From UBA11606 sp039188975 (GTDB taxonomy: Bacteria > Actinomycetota > Acidimicrobiia > Acidimicrobiales > Aldehydirespiratoraceae), in assembly GCA_039188975.1 (NCBI GenBank), contig JBCCYT010000001.1, forward strand, positions 1-64,000: DNA of 64,000 nt, in the 5' to 3' direction. Position 1 is the first letter of the stretch. Every line of letters starts with the position of its first letter. The position numbers and the translations under genes were made by a program. The notes under the pieces were generated by a model, which saw only the letters and a list, made by a program, of their open reading frames with translations, was not told the origin of the DNA and did not search any database. Shown in pieces: positions 33,305 to 40,847 of the stretch.

Positions 33305-33934
33305 GTGAGCGACGCGCCCAAGATTGCGATCCTCGATTACGGCATCGGGAATCTGCACTCCGCGCACAAGGGCTTTGCCCATGCTGGCGCCGACGCTCGG
33401 CTGACCTCGAACCCAACGGAGATCGAGGCGGCGGACGGCGTGGTGCTACCGGGTGTTGGCGCATTTGGTCCGTGCGTGGAGGCCATCCGTGCCGCGGGGC
33501 TCGACGAGGTCGCCCAGGAGCGCATCGACGCCGGTGTGCCGTTCTTTGGCATCTGTGTCGGCATGCAGGTCATGTTCGCCAGCTCCGACGAGTCACCGGG
33601 CGTGGACGGGCTGGGGGTGTTCGCCGAGACGATCCGACTCATTCCCGACACCGTCAAGCGGCCCCAGATGCAATGGAACGTGGTGCGACCAACAGTGCCT
33701 GACCATCCCATGTTCGCCGGGCTCGACGACGACGCCTGGGTCTACTTCGTGCACAGCTACGCCGCCGACCACGGCCCCGACGTCATCGCCACCTGTGACT
33801 ACGGAGCCGACCTCGTTGCCGCAGTCGGCCGAGGCCCGGTGTGGGCTGCGCAATTCCATCCCGAGAAATCAGGGCGCAACGGCGTGCAGATCGTTCGCAA
33901 CTTCGTCGACGCCGCCCGAAAGGCAACGTCGTGA
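33305..33934 (+). CDS. hisH: imidazole glycerol phosphate synthase, glutaminase subunit
   Basis: A 209-residue class I amidotransferase that feeds ammonia to HisF. IAILDYGIGNLHSAHKGF at the N-terminus, VVLPGVGAFG, the nucleophile Cys in FFGICVGMQVMF and His/Glu in WAAQFHPEKSG. The GTG at 33305 comes 22 bp after hisB. Confidence 0.95.
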   Translation: MSDAPKIAILDYGIGNLHSAHKGFAHAGADARLTSNPTEIEAADGVVLPGVGAFGPCVEAIRAAGLDEVAQERIDAGVPFFGICVGMQVMFASSDESPGVDGLGVFAETIRLIPDTVKRPQMQWNVVRPTVPDHPMFAGLDDDAWVYFVHSYAADHGPDVIATCDYGADLVAAVGRGPVWAAQFHPEKSGRNGVQIVRNFVDAARKATS

Positions 33935-34665
33935 TGCACCTGTTCCCTGCCATCGACCTTCGTGACGGCAAGTGCGTGCGCTTGCACCAGGGCGACTACG
34001 CCCAGGAGACCGTCTACGGCGATGACCCGGTCGCTCAGGCCGAGGCGTTTGCCGAGGCCGGCGCCGGCTGGATTCACGTCGTCGACCTCGACGCGGCCCG
34101 AACCGGCGTGCCCGAGAACCGAGCAACCGTTGCCGCCATCGCGGCGGCGGTCGACGTACCCGTGCAGACCGGTGGCGGCGTTCGCAACCGAGAAGCAGCG
34201 CTGGCGCTGTTCGCCGCCGGTGTCGAACGAGTCGTGATCGGCACCGCCGCGCTCAGCGACCCCGATTTCGTGCGCGATCTCGCCGCCGACCATCGCGTCG
34301 CAGTCGGGCTCGATGCAAAGGCAGGCGAGGTCGCCACCGATGGTTGGTTGGTCGGCAGTGGCCGCACGGTGCTCGATGTCGCCCGCTCGTTCGCCGACGC
34401 AGGCGTCGATGCGTTCGTGGTGACCGACATCTCCCGCGACGGCACCCTCGAAGGACCCGACCTGGCCGGCTTGCGTGACGTTGTCGAAGCAACGCCCGTC
34501 GACGTCATCGCCAGTGGCGGCGTCGGCACCCTCGAGGACCTTCGATCACTGACGGAGATCGAAGCCGGAGGCCGGCGCCTCGCGGGCGCGATCACCGGCA
34601 AGGCCATCTACGAAGGACGGTTCACCGTCGCCCAAGGGGCAGCGATGCTGAGAGGTGACGCATGA
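33934..34665 (+). CDS. hisA: phosphoribosylformimino-5-aminoimidazole carboxamide ribotide isomerase
   Basis: A 243-residue beta/alpha barrel that opens the ribose of ProFAR. FPAIDLRDGKCVRLHQGDY carries the catalytic Asp; VQTGGGVRNREAA and VVTDISRDGTLEGPD (second catalytic Asp) follow. In some actinobacteria this protein is PriA and also does the TrpF step; here a separate trpF exists at 45460, so dual function is not required. The ATG shares its base with the hisH stop; a GTG at 33931 is an alternative. Confidence 0.94.
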   Translation: MHLFPAIDLRDGKCVRLHQGDYAQETVYGDDPVAQAEAFAEAGAGWIHVVDLDAARTGVPENRATVAAIAAAVDVPVQTGGGVRNREAALALFAAGVERVVIGTAALSDPDFVRDLAADHRVAVGLDAKAGEVATDGWLVGSGRTVLDVARSFADAGVDAFVVTDISRDGTLEGPDLAGLRDVVEATPVDVIASGGVGTLEDLRSLTEIEAGGRRLAGAITGKAIYEGRFTVAQGAAMLRGDA

Positions 34666-35441
34666 CCGTCCGAGCCATCCGAGTGATCCCGTGCCTCGAC
34701 GTCGACGAAGGTCGCGTGGTCAAGGGCGTCAACTTCGTCGACATCCGCGATGCAGGCGACCCGGTCGAGCTCGCGGCTCGCTACGACGACCAAGGCGCCG
34801 ACGAGCTCGTGTTTCTCGACATCACCGCCTCGTCGGGCGAACGCGACACCACGGTCGAGATGGCCCGAGCGGTTGCCGAACAGGTCTTCATCCCATTCAC
34901 GATCGGCGGTGGCATCCGTACCGTCGACGACGCTCGGCGCCTCCTCATGGCCGGCGCCGACAAGGTCTCGATCAACACCGCCGCGGTCACGCGGCCCGCG
35001 CTCGTCGGCGAGATCAGCCGGGAGTTCGGAGCCCAGTGTTGCGTTGTGGCGATCGACGCTCGGTCGAACGACGACACCGAGTCGGGGTTCGAGGTCTTTA
35101 CCCATGGCGGCCGGACCCGCACCGGAATCGACGCTGTCGCGTGGGCGAGAGAGGTCGTCCGGCTCGGCGCTGGCGAAATCCTGCTCACCTCGATGGATCG
35201 TGATGGCACAAAGGACGGTTTCGACCTCCCGCTCACAAGCGCGATCTCTGAAGCGGTCGACGTTCCCGTCATCGCCAGCGGGGGCGTGGGGAACCTGCAA
35301 CATCTCGTCGATGGCGTGACCGAGGGTGGCGCCGACGCCGTGCTCGCCGCCAGCATCTTTCACTTCGGCGAACACACGGTCGGCGAGGCGAAGAGGGCGA
35401 TGCTTGCCGCGGGCGTGACGGTCCGCCCGCCCGGCGCCTAA
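34662..35441 (+). CDS. hisF: imidazole glycerol phosphate synthase, cyclase subunit
   Basis: A 259-residue beta/alpha barrel that makes IGP and AICAR using ammonia from HisH. RVIPCLDVDEGRVVKGVNF has the catalytic Asp11 equivalent; CVVAIDAR has the second Asp; IASGGVGNLQH is the phosphate site. The AICAR product re-enters purine synthesis. It overlaps hisA by ATGA and converges on the hydrolase gene. Confidence 0.95.
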   Translation: MTVRAIRVIPCLDVDEGRVVKGVNFVDIRDAGDPVELAARYDDQGADELVFLDITASSGERDTTVEMARAVAEQVFIPFTIGGGIRTVDDARRLLMAGADKVSINTAAVTRPALVGEISREFGAQCCVVAIDARSNDDTESGFEVFTHGGRTRTGIDAVAWAREVVRLGAGEILLTSMDRDGTKDGFDLPLTSAISEAVDVPVIASGGVGNLQHLVDGVTEGGADAVLAASIFHFGEHTVGEAKRAMLAAGVTVRPPGA

Positions 35442-35475
35442 CCGCAGCCAGCGCCCACGCCCGTCGAATGTGCGG

Positions 35476-36087
35476 TCACGCAACCGCTGCCCGTACGGCT
35501 TCCTCGACGGGCCCGAGCCGACCCTGGAAGAAGTGGTCGGCCGCGCCAATGGCGACGATGTCGGTTGCGATCCAACCGTCGGTCGCACGTTCCACGTCGC
35601 GGGCGGTTCGGAACTGGTCGCCCGTGGCCGCGATGAGTGTCTTGGAGCGACCGTCGGACGCCGCCGCGAACGACCCAAAGACCGACAAGACCGGTGCGAC
35701 GGTGACCCAACGTTCGACACGGGGATCGTCCACGGACAAGGCCACGTCAGCGCCGAAGGAATAGCCAGCCACCACCAGCGGCTGACCCGGCACGGCGACC
35801 GCATCGATCGCAGCGACCAGGTCGAGCTGCTCAGGCTCTCCGCCACCGTGCTCGCCGGCACTCCCGCCAGTCCCGCGAAAGTCGAACCGCAAGGCCCGAT
35901 ACCCCGCCTCGACGAGCGCCCTGCTGATCGCAGCCACAACCGAATCGTGGCGCGACCCGCCATACAACGGGTGCGGGTGACACACCACCGCAGCACCGGT
36001 CGGATCAGCTCGCGACACCACATCACCCTCGAGCGACACACCGTCGATCGTCTCGAAGCGAAGGGTCTCCACGTCGACACGTTCCAT
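35476..36087 (-). CDS. alpha/beta hydrolase, dienelactone-hydrolase-like
   Basis: A 203-residue alpha/beta hydrolase. It has VVCHPHPLYGGSRHDSVV near the N-terminus, LRFDFRGTGGSAG, the nucleophile elbow GYSFGA (Ser near residue 110) and a C-terminal catalytic His in GAADHFF. This CHPHP pattern occurs in a widespread family of small esterase-like proteins of unknown substrate. It is divergent from the GroES-like gene with only 30 bp between start codons, and its ATG follows TACCGT by 6 nt. Confidence 0.85.
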   Translation of the reverse strand: MERVDVETLRFETIDGVSLEGDVVSRADPTGAAVVCHPHPLYGGSRHDSVVAAISRALVEAGYRALRFDFRGTGGSAGEHGGGEPEQLDLVAAIDAVAVPGQPLVVAGYSFGADVALSVDDPRVERWVTVAPVLSVFGSFAAASDGRSKTLIAATGDQFRTARDVERATDGWIATDIVAIGAADHFFQGRLGPVEEAVRAAVA

Positions 36088-36093
36088 CCCGAA

Positions 36094-36109
36094 ACGGTAG
36101 CGGTAGCGT
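36094..36109. promoter_or_regulatory. nested divergent leaderless promoters
   Basis: The 30-bp gap between two start codons holds both -10 hexamers: TACCGT leftwards (36099-36094, 6 nt from the ATG at 36087) and TAGCGT rightwards (36104-36109, 8 nt from the GTG at 36118). The -35 contacts of each promoter must lie inside the other gene. Confidence 0.6.
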
Positions 36110-36117
36110 TACCCGCC

Positions 36118-36459
36118 GTGACCAGCGACAACCCGCTCCACGACGATCGTCTCCCCGTCAAGATGCTCAACGACCGCATCCTCGTGAAGATCGGGGACGC
36201 AGAGGGCGAGCGCCGCAGCAGCGGCGGTATTCTCATCCCCGCGACCGCCCAGGTCGGCAAGCGCCTCACGTGGGCCGAAATCGTTGCGGTCGGCCCGAAC
36301 GTGCGCAACATCGAAGCCGGCGACCAGGTGCTCTTCAACCCCGAAGACCGCTACGAAGTCGAAGTGCACGGCACCGACTACATCGTGCTCCGCGAACGCG
36401 ATATCCACGCCGTCGCCGCAGAGCGTCTCGACGAAGGCTCGACCGGGCTGTATCTCTGA
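36118..36459 (+). CDS. GroES-like (Cpn10 family) co-chaperonin paralogue
   Basis: A 113-residue protein with a Cpn10 domain: LPVKMLNDRILVKI at the N-terminus, the mobile-loop region ERRSSGGILIPATAQVGKR, and GDQVLFNPEDRYEVEVHGTDYIVLRERDIHAV at the end (shown in pieces, the family hallmark being DYIVLRERDI). It is slightly longer than standard GroES (about 97) and has no groEL next to it. It may be an accessory co-chaperonin; interaction with GroEL is inference. GTG start fixed by TAGCGT 8 nt upstream. The stop codon lies in a 30-bp tandem repeat. Confidence 0.82.
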   Translation: MTSDNPLHDDRLPVKMLNDRILVKIGDAEGERRSSGGILIPATAQVGKRLTWAEIVAVGPNVRNIEAGDQVLFNPEDRYEVEVHGTDYIVLRERDIHAVAAERLDEGSTGLYL

Positions 36460-36537
36460 CCGCCCTCGTCCGGGCGGCTGTACCTGTGACCGCCCTCGTC
36501 CGGGCGGCTGTACCTGTGACCGCCCTCGTCCGGGCGG
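36448..36537. repeat. three tandem 30-bp repeats, each a GC hairpin
   Basis: Units start at 36448, 36478 and 36508; the second and third are identical and the first differs at two positions. Each contains CCGCCC-TCGTCC-GGGCGG, a 6-bp stem with a 6-nt loop. The first unit carries the stop codon of the GroES-like gene and the array ends exactly at the stop codon of the convergent gene (36538). No T-runs follow. Confidence 0.9.
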
Positions 36538-37221
36538 CTAGTCGCTCGTTGCGGCGGCAGCCAGATCATCGAGCCACGCCGACCAGTACGCACCCCAGTT
36601 CTCGCGAGCTTCGAGATCAGGCAAATCGGTGTGCTGAATGCCGACTCGCATCCGACCGGATCCCTTGTCCTCGATCGACAGCAGAGCCACACCGACCTCC
36701 ATGCCGAGCCGCAGTACCTTGGCGGTCGATACCGAACGCAACTCGGTGTCGACACCGAGGAACAGATCGGCTCGAACCGAATCATCGACCACGACCCCAC
36801 GCAACGCAGCAGCGTCACCGAACATCGTCTTGCTCTTGTTGGCCGCAAACGAACCGTCGCTCAGCTGCCCCGGCACTCGCCGGCCAGTGATGCGCTCCCA
36901 CCCGATCGTGACCGCCTGACTCCACCAGCCGTCGAGTCCGTGCTCGTCGGCGAGCCATCGCGCCACGGCCTGGTGCCCCTCCACCGCGCCCGGTGCCGCA
37001 TCGATCAGGTCGCACCAGGCATTCCAGGTTCGGCCGGTGTTGTCGACGACGGACGCATTCGGCACCTCCGGTGGATTGGCCCACAGTCGCCCGTCGTGTA
37101 CGACGCCCGACGTTGGCTCCAGCGACCGGGTCAGCAGGGCTCGACGGGCGGCCCCGTACTTCTCACCGGTTTTGGCCATGCGGGCCCGAACCTGTTTCTT
37201 GAATCGTTCGTTCGTGGTCAT
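36538..37221 (-). CDS. DUF4287-like/SRPBCC two-domain protein
   Basis: A 227-residue protein. The N-terminal part (RFKKQVRARMAKTGEKYGAA) and the segment WLADEHGLDGWWSQAVTIGWERI near residues 88-110 resemble the DUF4287 family. The C-terminal half (about 135-220), with SVRADLFLGVDTELRSV and MRVGIQHTDLPDLEARENWGAYW, resembles the AHSA1/SRPBCC hydrophobic-ligand fold. The function is unknown. The ATG at 37221 has TGAGGAA as ribosome site. It converges on the GroES-like gene across the 30-bp repeats. Confidence 0.75.
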   Translation of the reverse strand: MTTNERFKKQVRARMAKTGEKYGAARRALLTRSLEPTSGVVHDGRLWANPPEVPNASVVDNTGRTWNAWCDLIDAAPGAVEGHQAVARWLADEHGLDGWWSQAVTIGWERITGRRVPGQLSDGSFAANKSKTMFGDAAALRGVVVDDSVRADLFLGVDTELRSVSTAKVLRLGMEVGVALLSIEDKGSGRMRVGIQHTDLPDLEARENWGAYWSAWLDDLAAAATSD

Positions 37222-37417
37222 GCTCGTTCCTCACGCTGTTCGCGCCGTCAACCCGCACCTGGCCGCGCCAACAACTGCAGAAGCGAGTTGATCTCCGTGG
37301 CCGATCGAGCACACCAGGGTCCCCTTTGCCTCGGCGAGCCTCGGTGTGCGGGACCGAGGACGAGGTCAGGCGAGATCGATCGCCTCGGCGGACACTAGCG
37401 CAGCGGCACGTGGACCG
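37222..37417. other. 196-bp intergenic gap, no gene recognised
   Basis: The gap upstream of the DUF4287-SRPBCC gene and downstream of the amidase gene should hold the former's promoter. A short GGCGA-GATCGA-TCGCC hairpin near 37372-37388 is the only structure noticed. No terminator with a T-run was seen. Confidence 0.4.
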
Positions 37418-38869
37418 TTACGGATGGAGCGGGGCACGGCGCTCAGCCCACGGCATGTCAGCTTCGAGCTGAGCCGCCAGCTGCACCAGGAGGTCTTCTC
37501 GTCCGTACGCTGCGACGAATTGGAGACCGATCGGCAGGCCTGCACGGCTCATGGCAAGGGGCAAAGAGACCGCAGGCTGACCGGTGACGTTGAACGGCTG
37601 GGTCAACTGTGAGTAATGCAAGGTGGTGAGCTGAACGCCCATGAGGTCGGGGTTGTTCGGCGCCATCTCGCCCAGTCGCGGCGCTGGTCGAAGGCAGGTT
37701 GGGGTCAAGAGCAGGTCGAAACCGTTATCGGCCCACCAGGCGGCCGTGTCGCGTCGGAAGGTCATCATCGCTCGCTGCGCGGCGATCACCGCGCCAGGAG
37801 CGAATTGGCTGGCGCGCTCGGCGATGAAGCGGGTCCATGGCTCGACGTCGCGGTCGTCGAGGTCTCGACCAATCTCGGCTGCGATCGCCGCAACCGATGC
37901 GGCGGTGCTCGCCGCGAACGCTGGCCCCCACGCCGTGATCCGTGACTCGTCGAGCAGGGCCGCCGGGGCGCTTGGCTCCACTCGATGCCCAAGGCCATCG
38001 AGCCGAGTTGCGACCTCACGGACGGCGGCGCGGACGTCATCGTCGATCTCGGTGTTCGTCCGAATCGCGGTATCGAGAAAACCAATGCGTAGGGAACCGA
38101 CGTCTTGTCGGGCCAGCTCGGCGTAGGGCGCCGTCGGCGGTGGTGCGATGACGCCGTCGCCGGGTCGAGGGCCGTGGGTTGCGTCGAGAATTGCGGCACT
38201 GTCTCGAACGGTGTGGCAAACCACGTGCTGGACACTGTTGCCCCACTCGTCCATGTACGGCCCCATCGACATTCGGCCCCGACTGGGTTTCAGACCGACC
38301 AACCCGCACAGAGCGGCGGGGATACGGATCGATCCACCGCCGTCGCTCGCATTCGCGGCGGGGAGTACACCGGCGGCGACCGCTGCAGCGGACCCGCCCG
38401 ACGATCCACCAGGCCCGTGTTCTCGGTTCCACGGGTTTCGGGTCGGACCGTACGCAAGCGGCTCGGTCGTTGCGGCGGCACCGAGTTCAGGGGTGTTGGT
38501 CCGGCCGAACGACACGAAGCCGGCGGACCGGTACGCCTCGACGAGGTAGGAGTCGCGGTCGGCCACCGAGCCGTGCGACTTCAACGCGGCGACGCCCTGA
38601 TGGTGAGGCCGGCCCGCTTCACACGCCCAGAGATCCTTCATCAGCATCGGCACCCCCGCGAAGGGCCCGGCCGGCACGCCGGTTGCAAGGACCGAGCGGG
38701 CATTGCCGCGATGGTCGTGGATGACGGCGTTGACATCGCCGTTGACCGCGTCGAGTCGTTCGAGCGTCGAGTCGAGCACCTCATCGGCGCTGACGTCGTG
38801 CGCGGCGATGGCGGCGGCGAGACCGACGGCATCGAGTTGGGCGAGCTGAGTCGAGAGGGCGGAGACCAT
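37418..38869 (-). CDS. amidase signature family hydrolase
   Basis: A 483-residue amidase. The Ser-cisSer-Lys triad is visible as Lys in PMLMKDLWA and serines in GPGGSSGGSAAAVAAG; DGGGSIRIPAALCGLVGLKPS is the family signature. Such enzymes hydrolyse amides (including 6-aminohexanoate-cyclic-dimer-like and indole acetamide substrates); the substrate here is unknown. It lacks GatA context (no gatB/gatC nearby), so it is unlikely to be the tRNA amidotransferase. The ATG at 38869 follows TACCCT at 6 nt; the gene is divergent from hisI. Confidence 0.9.
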   Translation of the reverse strand: MVSALSTQLAQLDAVGLAAAIAAHDVSADEVLDSTLERLDAVNGDVNAVIHDHRGNARSVLATGVPAGPFAGVPMLMKDLWACEAGRPHHQGVAALKSHGSVADRDSYLVEAYRSAGFVSFGRTNTPELGAAATTEPLAYGPTRNPWNREHGPGGSSGGSAAAVAAGVLPAANASDGGGSIRIPAALCGLVGLKPSRGRMSMGPYMDEWGNSVQHVVCHTVRDSAAILDATHGPRPGDGVIAPPPTAPYAELARQDVGSLRIGFLDTAIRTNTEIDDDVRAAVREVATRLDGLGHRVEPSAPAALLDESRITAWGPAFAASTAASVAAIAAEIGRDLDDRDVEPWTRFIAERASQFAPGAVIAAQRAMMTFRRDTAAWWADNGFDLLLTPTCLRPAPRLGEMAPNNPDLMGVQLTTLHYSQLTQPFNVTGQPAVSLPLAMSRAGLPIGLQFVAAYGREDLLVQLAAQLEADMPWAERRAPLHP

Positions 38870-38875
38870 CGGGGG

Positions 38876-38924
38876 AGGGTAGGGGCGCAAACCGACTCGC
38901 TCCCAATGCAATCCCTCGTACGAT
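38876..38924. promoter_or_regulatory. divergent leaderless promoters of the amidase gene and hisI
   Basis: TACCCT leftwards (38881-38876, 6 nt from the ATG at 38869) and TACGAT rightwards (38919-38924, 7 nt from the ATG at 38932). The 62-bp gap has no ribosome site for either gene. Confidence 0.55.
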
Positions 38925-38931
38925 GACGGGC

Positions 38932-39339
38932 ATGAGTGACGCCCTTGAAGAAGGTCTCGATGTCCAACTCGACTTCGACAAGATCGGCAAGATCGGGCGC
39001 GCCGGGCACCAGGTGGTGCCGGTGGTCTTGCAAGACATCGATTCCGGCGACGTGCTCTTCATCGGCTACGCCAACGAGGAGGCGTACCGCGAGACGCTCG
39101 TTCGCGGTTCGGCCGTGCTCTACAGCACCTCGCGTGAGCAGATCTGGCACAAGGGTGCCACCTCCGGCGACGTCCTCGACCTCGTCGAGGTTGCCGTCAA
39201 CTGTGAGCAGAACAGTCTGATCTACAAGGTTCGCAAGGCCGGCACCGGCGTGTGCCACACCAAGAACGCCGAGGGCCAGACTCGACCGACCTGCTACTAC
39301 CGCTCGGTGGTCGACCCGGACACGCTGCGGTTCAACTGA
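38932..39339 (+). CDS. hisI: phosphoribosyl-AMP cyclohydrolase
   Basis: A 135-residue monofunctional enzyme for the third histidine step. It shows LDFDKIGKIGRAGHQVVPVV, GYANEEAYRETL, the zinc/catalytic REQIWHKGATSGD and the cysteine pair in VAVNCEQ and TRPTCYYR. There is no C-terminal HisE domain. It sits apart from the main his operon and is coupled to trpE by TGATG. An in-frame ATG at 38923 lies in the -10 element and is rejected as start. Confidence 0.94.
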   Translation: MSDALEEGLDVQLDFDKIGKIGRAGHQVVPVVLQDIDSGDVLFIGYANEEAYRETLVRGSAVLYSTSREQIWHKGATSGDVLDLVEVAVNCEQNSLIYKVRKAGTGVCHTKNAEGQTRPTCYYRSVVDPDTLRFN

Positions 39340-40847
39340 TGCAGATCCGGCCCACCTTCGAAGAGTTCGCTGCGCTCGCCGCTGACCATTCCGTCGTGCC
39401 GGTGTGGGCCGAGGTCTTGGCTGACCTGACGACGCCGGTCGCGGCGTTCGCTCGGGTCGTCGGTGACGAAGAGGGCTTCCTGCTCGAGTCGGTCGACAAC
39501 GGCGACCGATGGAGTCGCTGGTCGTTCATCGGGCGGCGTCCCCAGGGCACACTCGTGTCGAAGGACGGCGCCCTGCGGGTGATCGGTGAGCTCGGCATCG
39601 ACATCGATCCATCGGAGGGGATGCTCAACGCCCTGGAACGGCTCCTCGATCACTACCGATCACCCGAACTCGAGGAGTTGCCGCCGCTGCACGGCGGCCT
39701 GATCGGCTACCTCGGGTACGACGTCGTGCGTGAGGTCGAGCGGCTGCCGAACGTGCCAACCGACGACCTCGGTCATCCCGACGCCGTGATTTCGATGATC
39801 GGCGAGCTCGCGGTCTATGACCATTGGCGCCAACGAGTCACGCTGCTCGCCAACGTGATCATCGGCGCCGAGACCGACCTTCGCGCCGCCTACGACGATG
39901 CGGTCGCCCGCGTCGAACAGTTGGCCGCCGACGGCGCACGTGCGCTCGACGAACCACTGATGGCGCTTCCCGACCCGACCGATCCGCTTCCCGAGGTCGT
40001 GTCGACCATGGGTGAGACCGACTTCTGCGGCGCCGTCGAAGCAGCCCGTGAGTACATCTTTGCGGGCGACATCTTCCAGGTCGTGCTCTCACAGCGGTTC
40101 GATCTCGATCTCGATGCCGACGCGTTCGATCTGTACCGCGTGCTTCGCCAGGTCAACCCGAGCCCGTACATGTACTTCTTGCGACACGCCGACCTCGAAG
40201 TGGTCGGCGGCTCGCCCGAGCCGATGGTGCAGCTGCTCGATGGGCGGGTGATCTCTCGTCCGATCGCTGGCACTCGCAAGCGCGGCACGAACGAAGAACA
40301 CGACCGCCGCCTCGCCGCGGAGCTGATCGAGCACCCAAAGGAGATCGCCGAGCATGTGATGCTCGTCGACCTCGCCCGCAACGATGTCGGCCGAGTTGTC
40401 GAGTTCGGCTCGCTGCAGATCGACGAGATGATGACCCTCGAGAAGTACAGCCACGTGATGCACCTCACGTCGCAGGTGTCTGGCGGGTTGGCCGAGGGGC
40501 GGACATCCATCGATGTCTTGCGAGCGACACTGCCTGCGGGCACGCTGTCGGGCGCGCCGAAGGTACGGGCCATGGAGATCATCGATGAGCTCGAACCGGT
40601 CAAGCGCGGCCCCTACGGCGGCGTGGTTGGCTATCTCGACTTCTCCGGCAACATCGACACGGCGATCACGATCCGCACGATGCTGGTGAGCAATGGAAAG
40701 GCGTCGATTCAAGCCGGCGCTGGCGTGGTGGCTGACTCGGTGGCCGCCGACGAACACCTCGAATGTCAAAACAAGGCGAAGGCGCTGCTCGCCGCGGTTC
40801 CTGCCGCACGGCGGATGACCGCAGCACGACGAGAGGCACAACGATGA
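39339..40847 (+). CDS. trpE: anthranilate synthase component I
   Basis: A 502-residue chorismate-utilising enzyme. C-terminal catalytic motifs: VSTMGETDFCGAVEAAREYI, SPYMYFLRHADLEVVGGSPE, RPIAGTRKRGTNEEHD, LVDLARNDVGRV, LSGAPKVRAMEIID and GPYGGVVGYLDFSGN. The glutaminase subunit trpG is not in the window. It overlaps hisI upstream and ygfZ downstream. Confidence 0.93.
   Translation: MQIRPTFEEFAALAADHSVVPVWAEVLADLTTPVAAFARVVGDEEGFLLESVDNGDRWSRWSFIGRRPQGTLVSKDGALRVIGELGIDIDPSEGMLNALERLLDHYRSPELEELPPLHGGLIGYLGYDVVREVERLPNVPTDDLGHPDAVISMIGELAVYDHWRQRVTLLANVIIGAETDLRAAYDDAVARVEQLAADGARALDEPLMALPDPTDPLPEVVSTMGETDFCGAVEAAREYIFAGDIFQVVLSQRFDLDLDADAFDLYRVLRQVNPSPYMYFLRHADLEVVGGSPEPMVQLLDGRVISRPIAGTRKRGTNEEHDRRLAAELIEHPKEIAEHVMLVDLARNDVGRVVEFGSLQIDEMMTLEKYSHVMHLTSQVSGGLAEGRTSIDVLRATLPAGTLSGAPKVRAMEIIDELEPVKRGPYGGVVGYLDFSGNIDTAITIRTMLVSNGKASIQAGAGVVADSVAADEHLECQNKAKALLAAVPAARRMTAARREAQR

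Noticed and set aside
33934..34665. Bifunctional PriA (HisA/TrpF) assignment
   Set aside because: A full separate trpF is present at 45460, so the bifunctional role is not needed and no residue seen here demands it.
36459..36540. Rho-independent terminators formed by the 30-bp hairpins
   Set aside because: The stems are only 6 bp and none is followed by a T-run on either strand, so standard intrinsic termination is not supported.
36270..36890. Frame encoding a repeated VTALVRAAVP peptide across the 30-bp array
   Set aside because: The repeat peptide is a by-product of the 30-bp period being a multiple of three; the frame is antisense to the DUF4287-SRPBCC gene further on and has no start signal.
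37418..38869. GatA subunit of Asp/Glu-tRNA amidotransferase
   Set aside because: The amidase signature is shared, but gatB and gatC are not nearby and GatA-specific context is missing.
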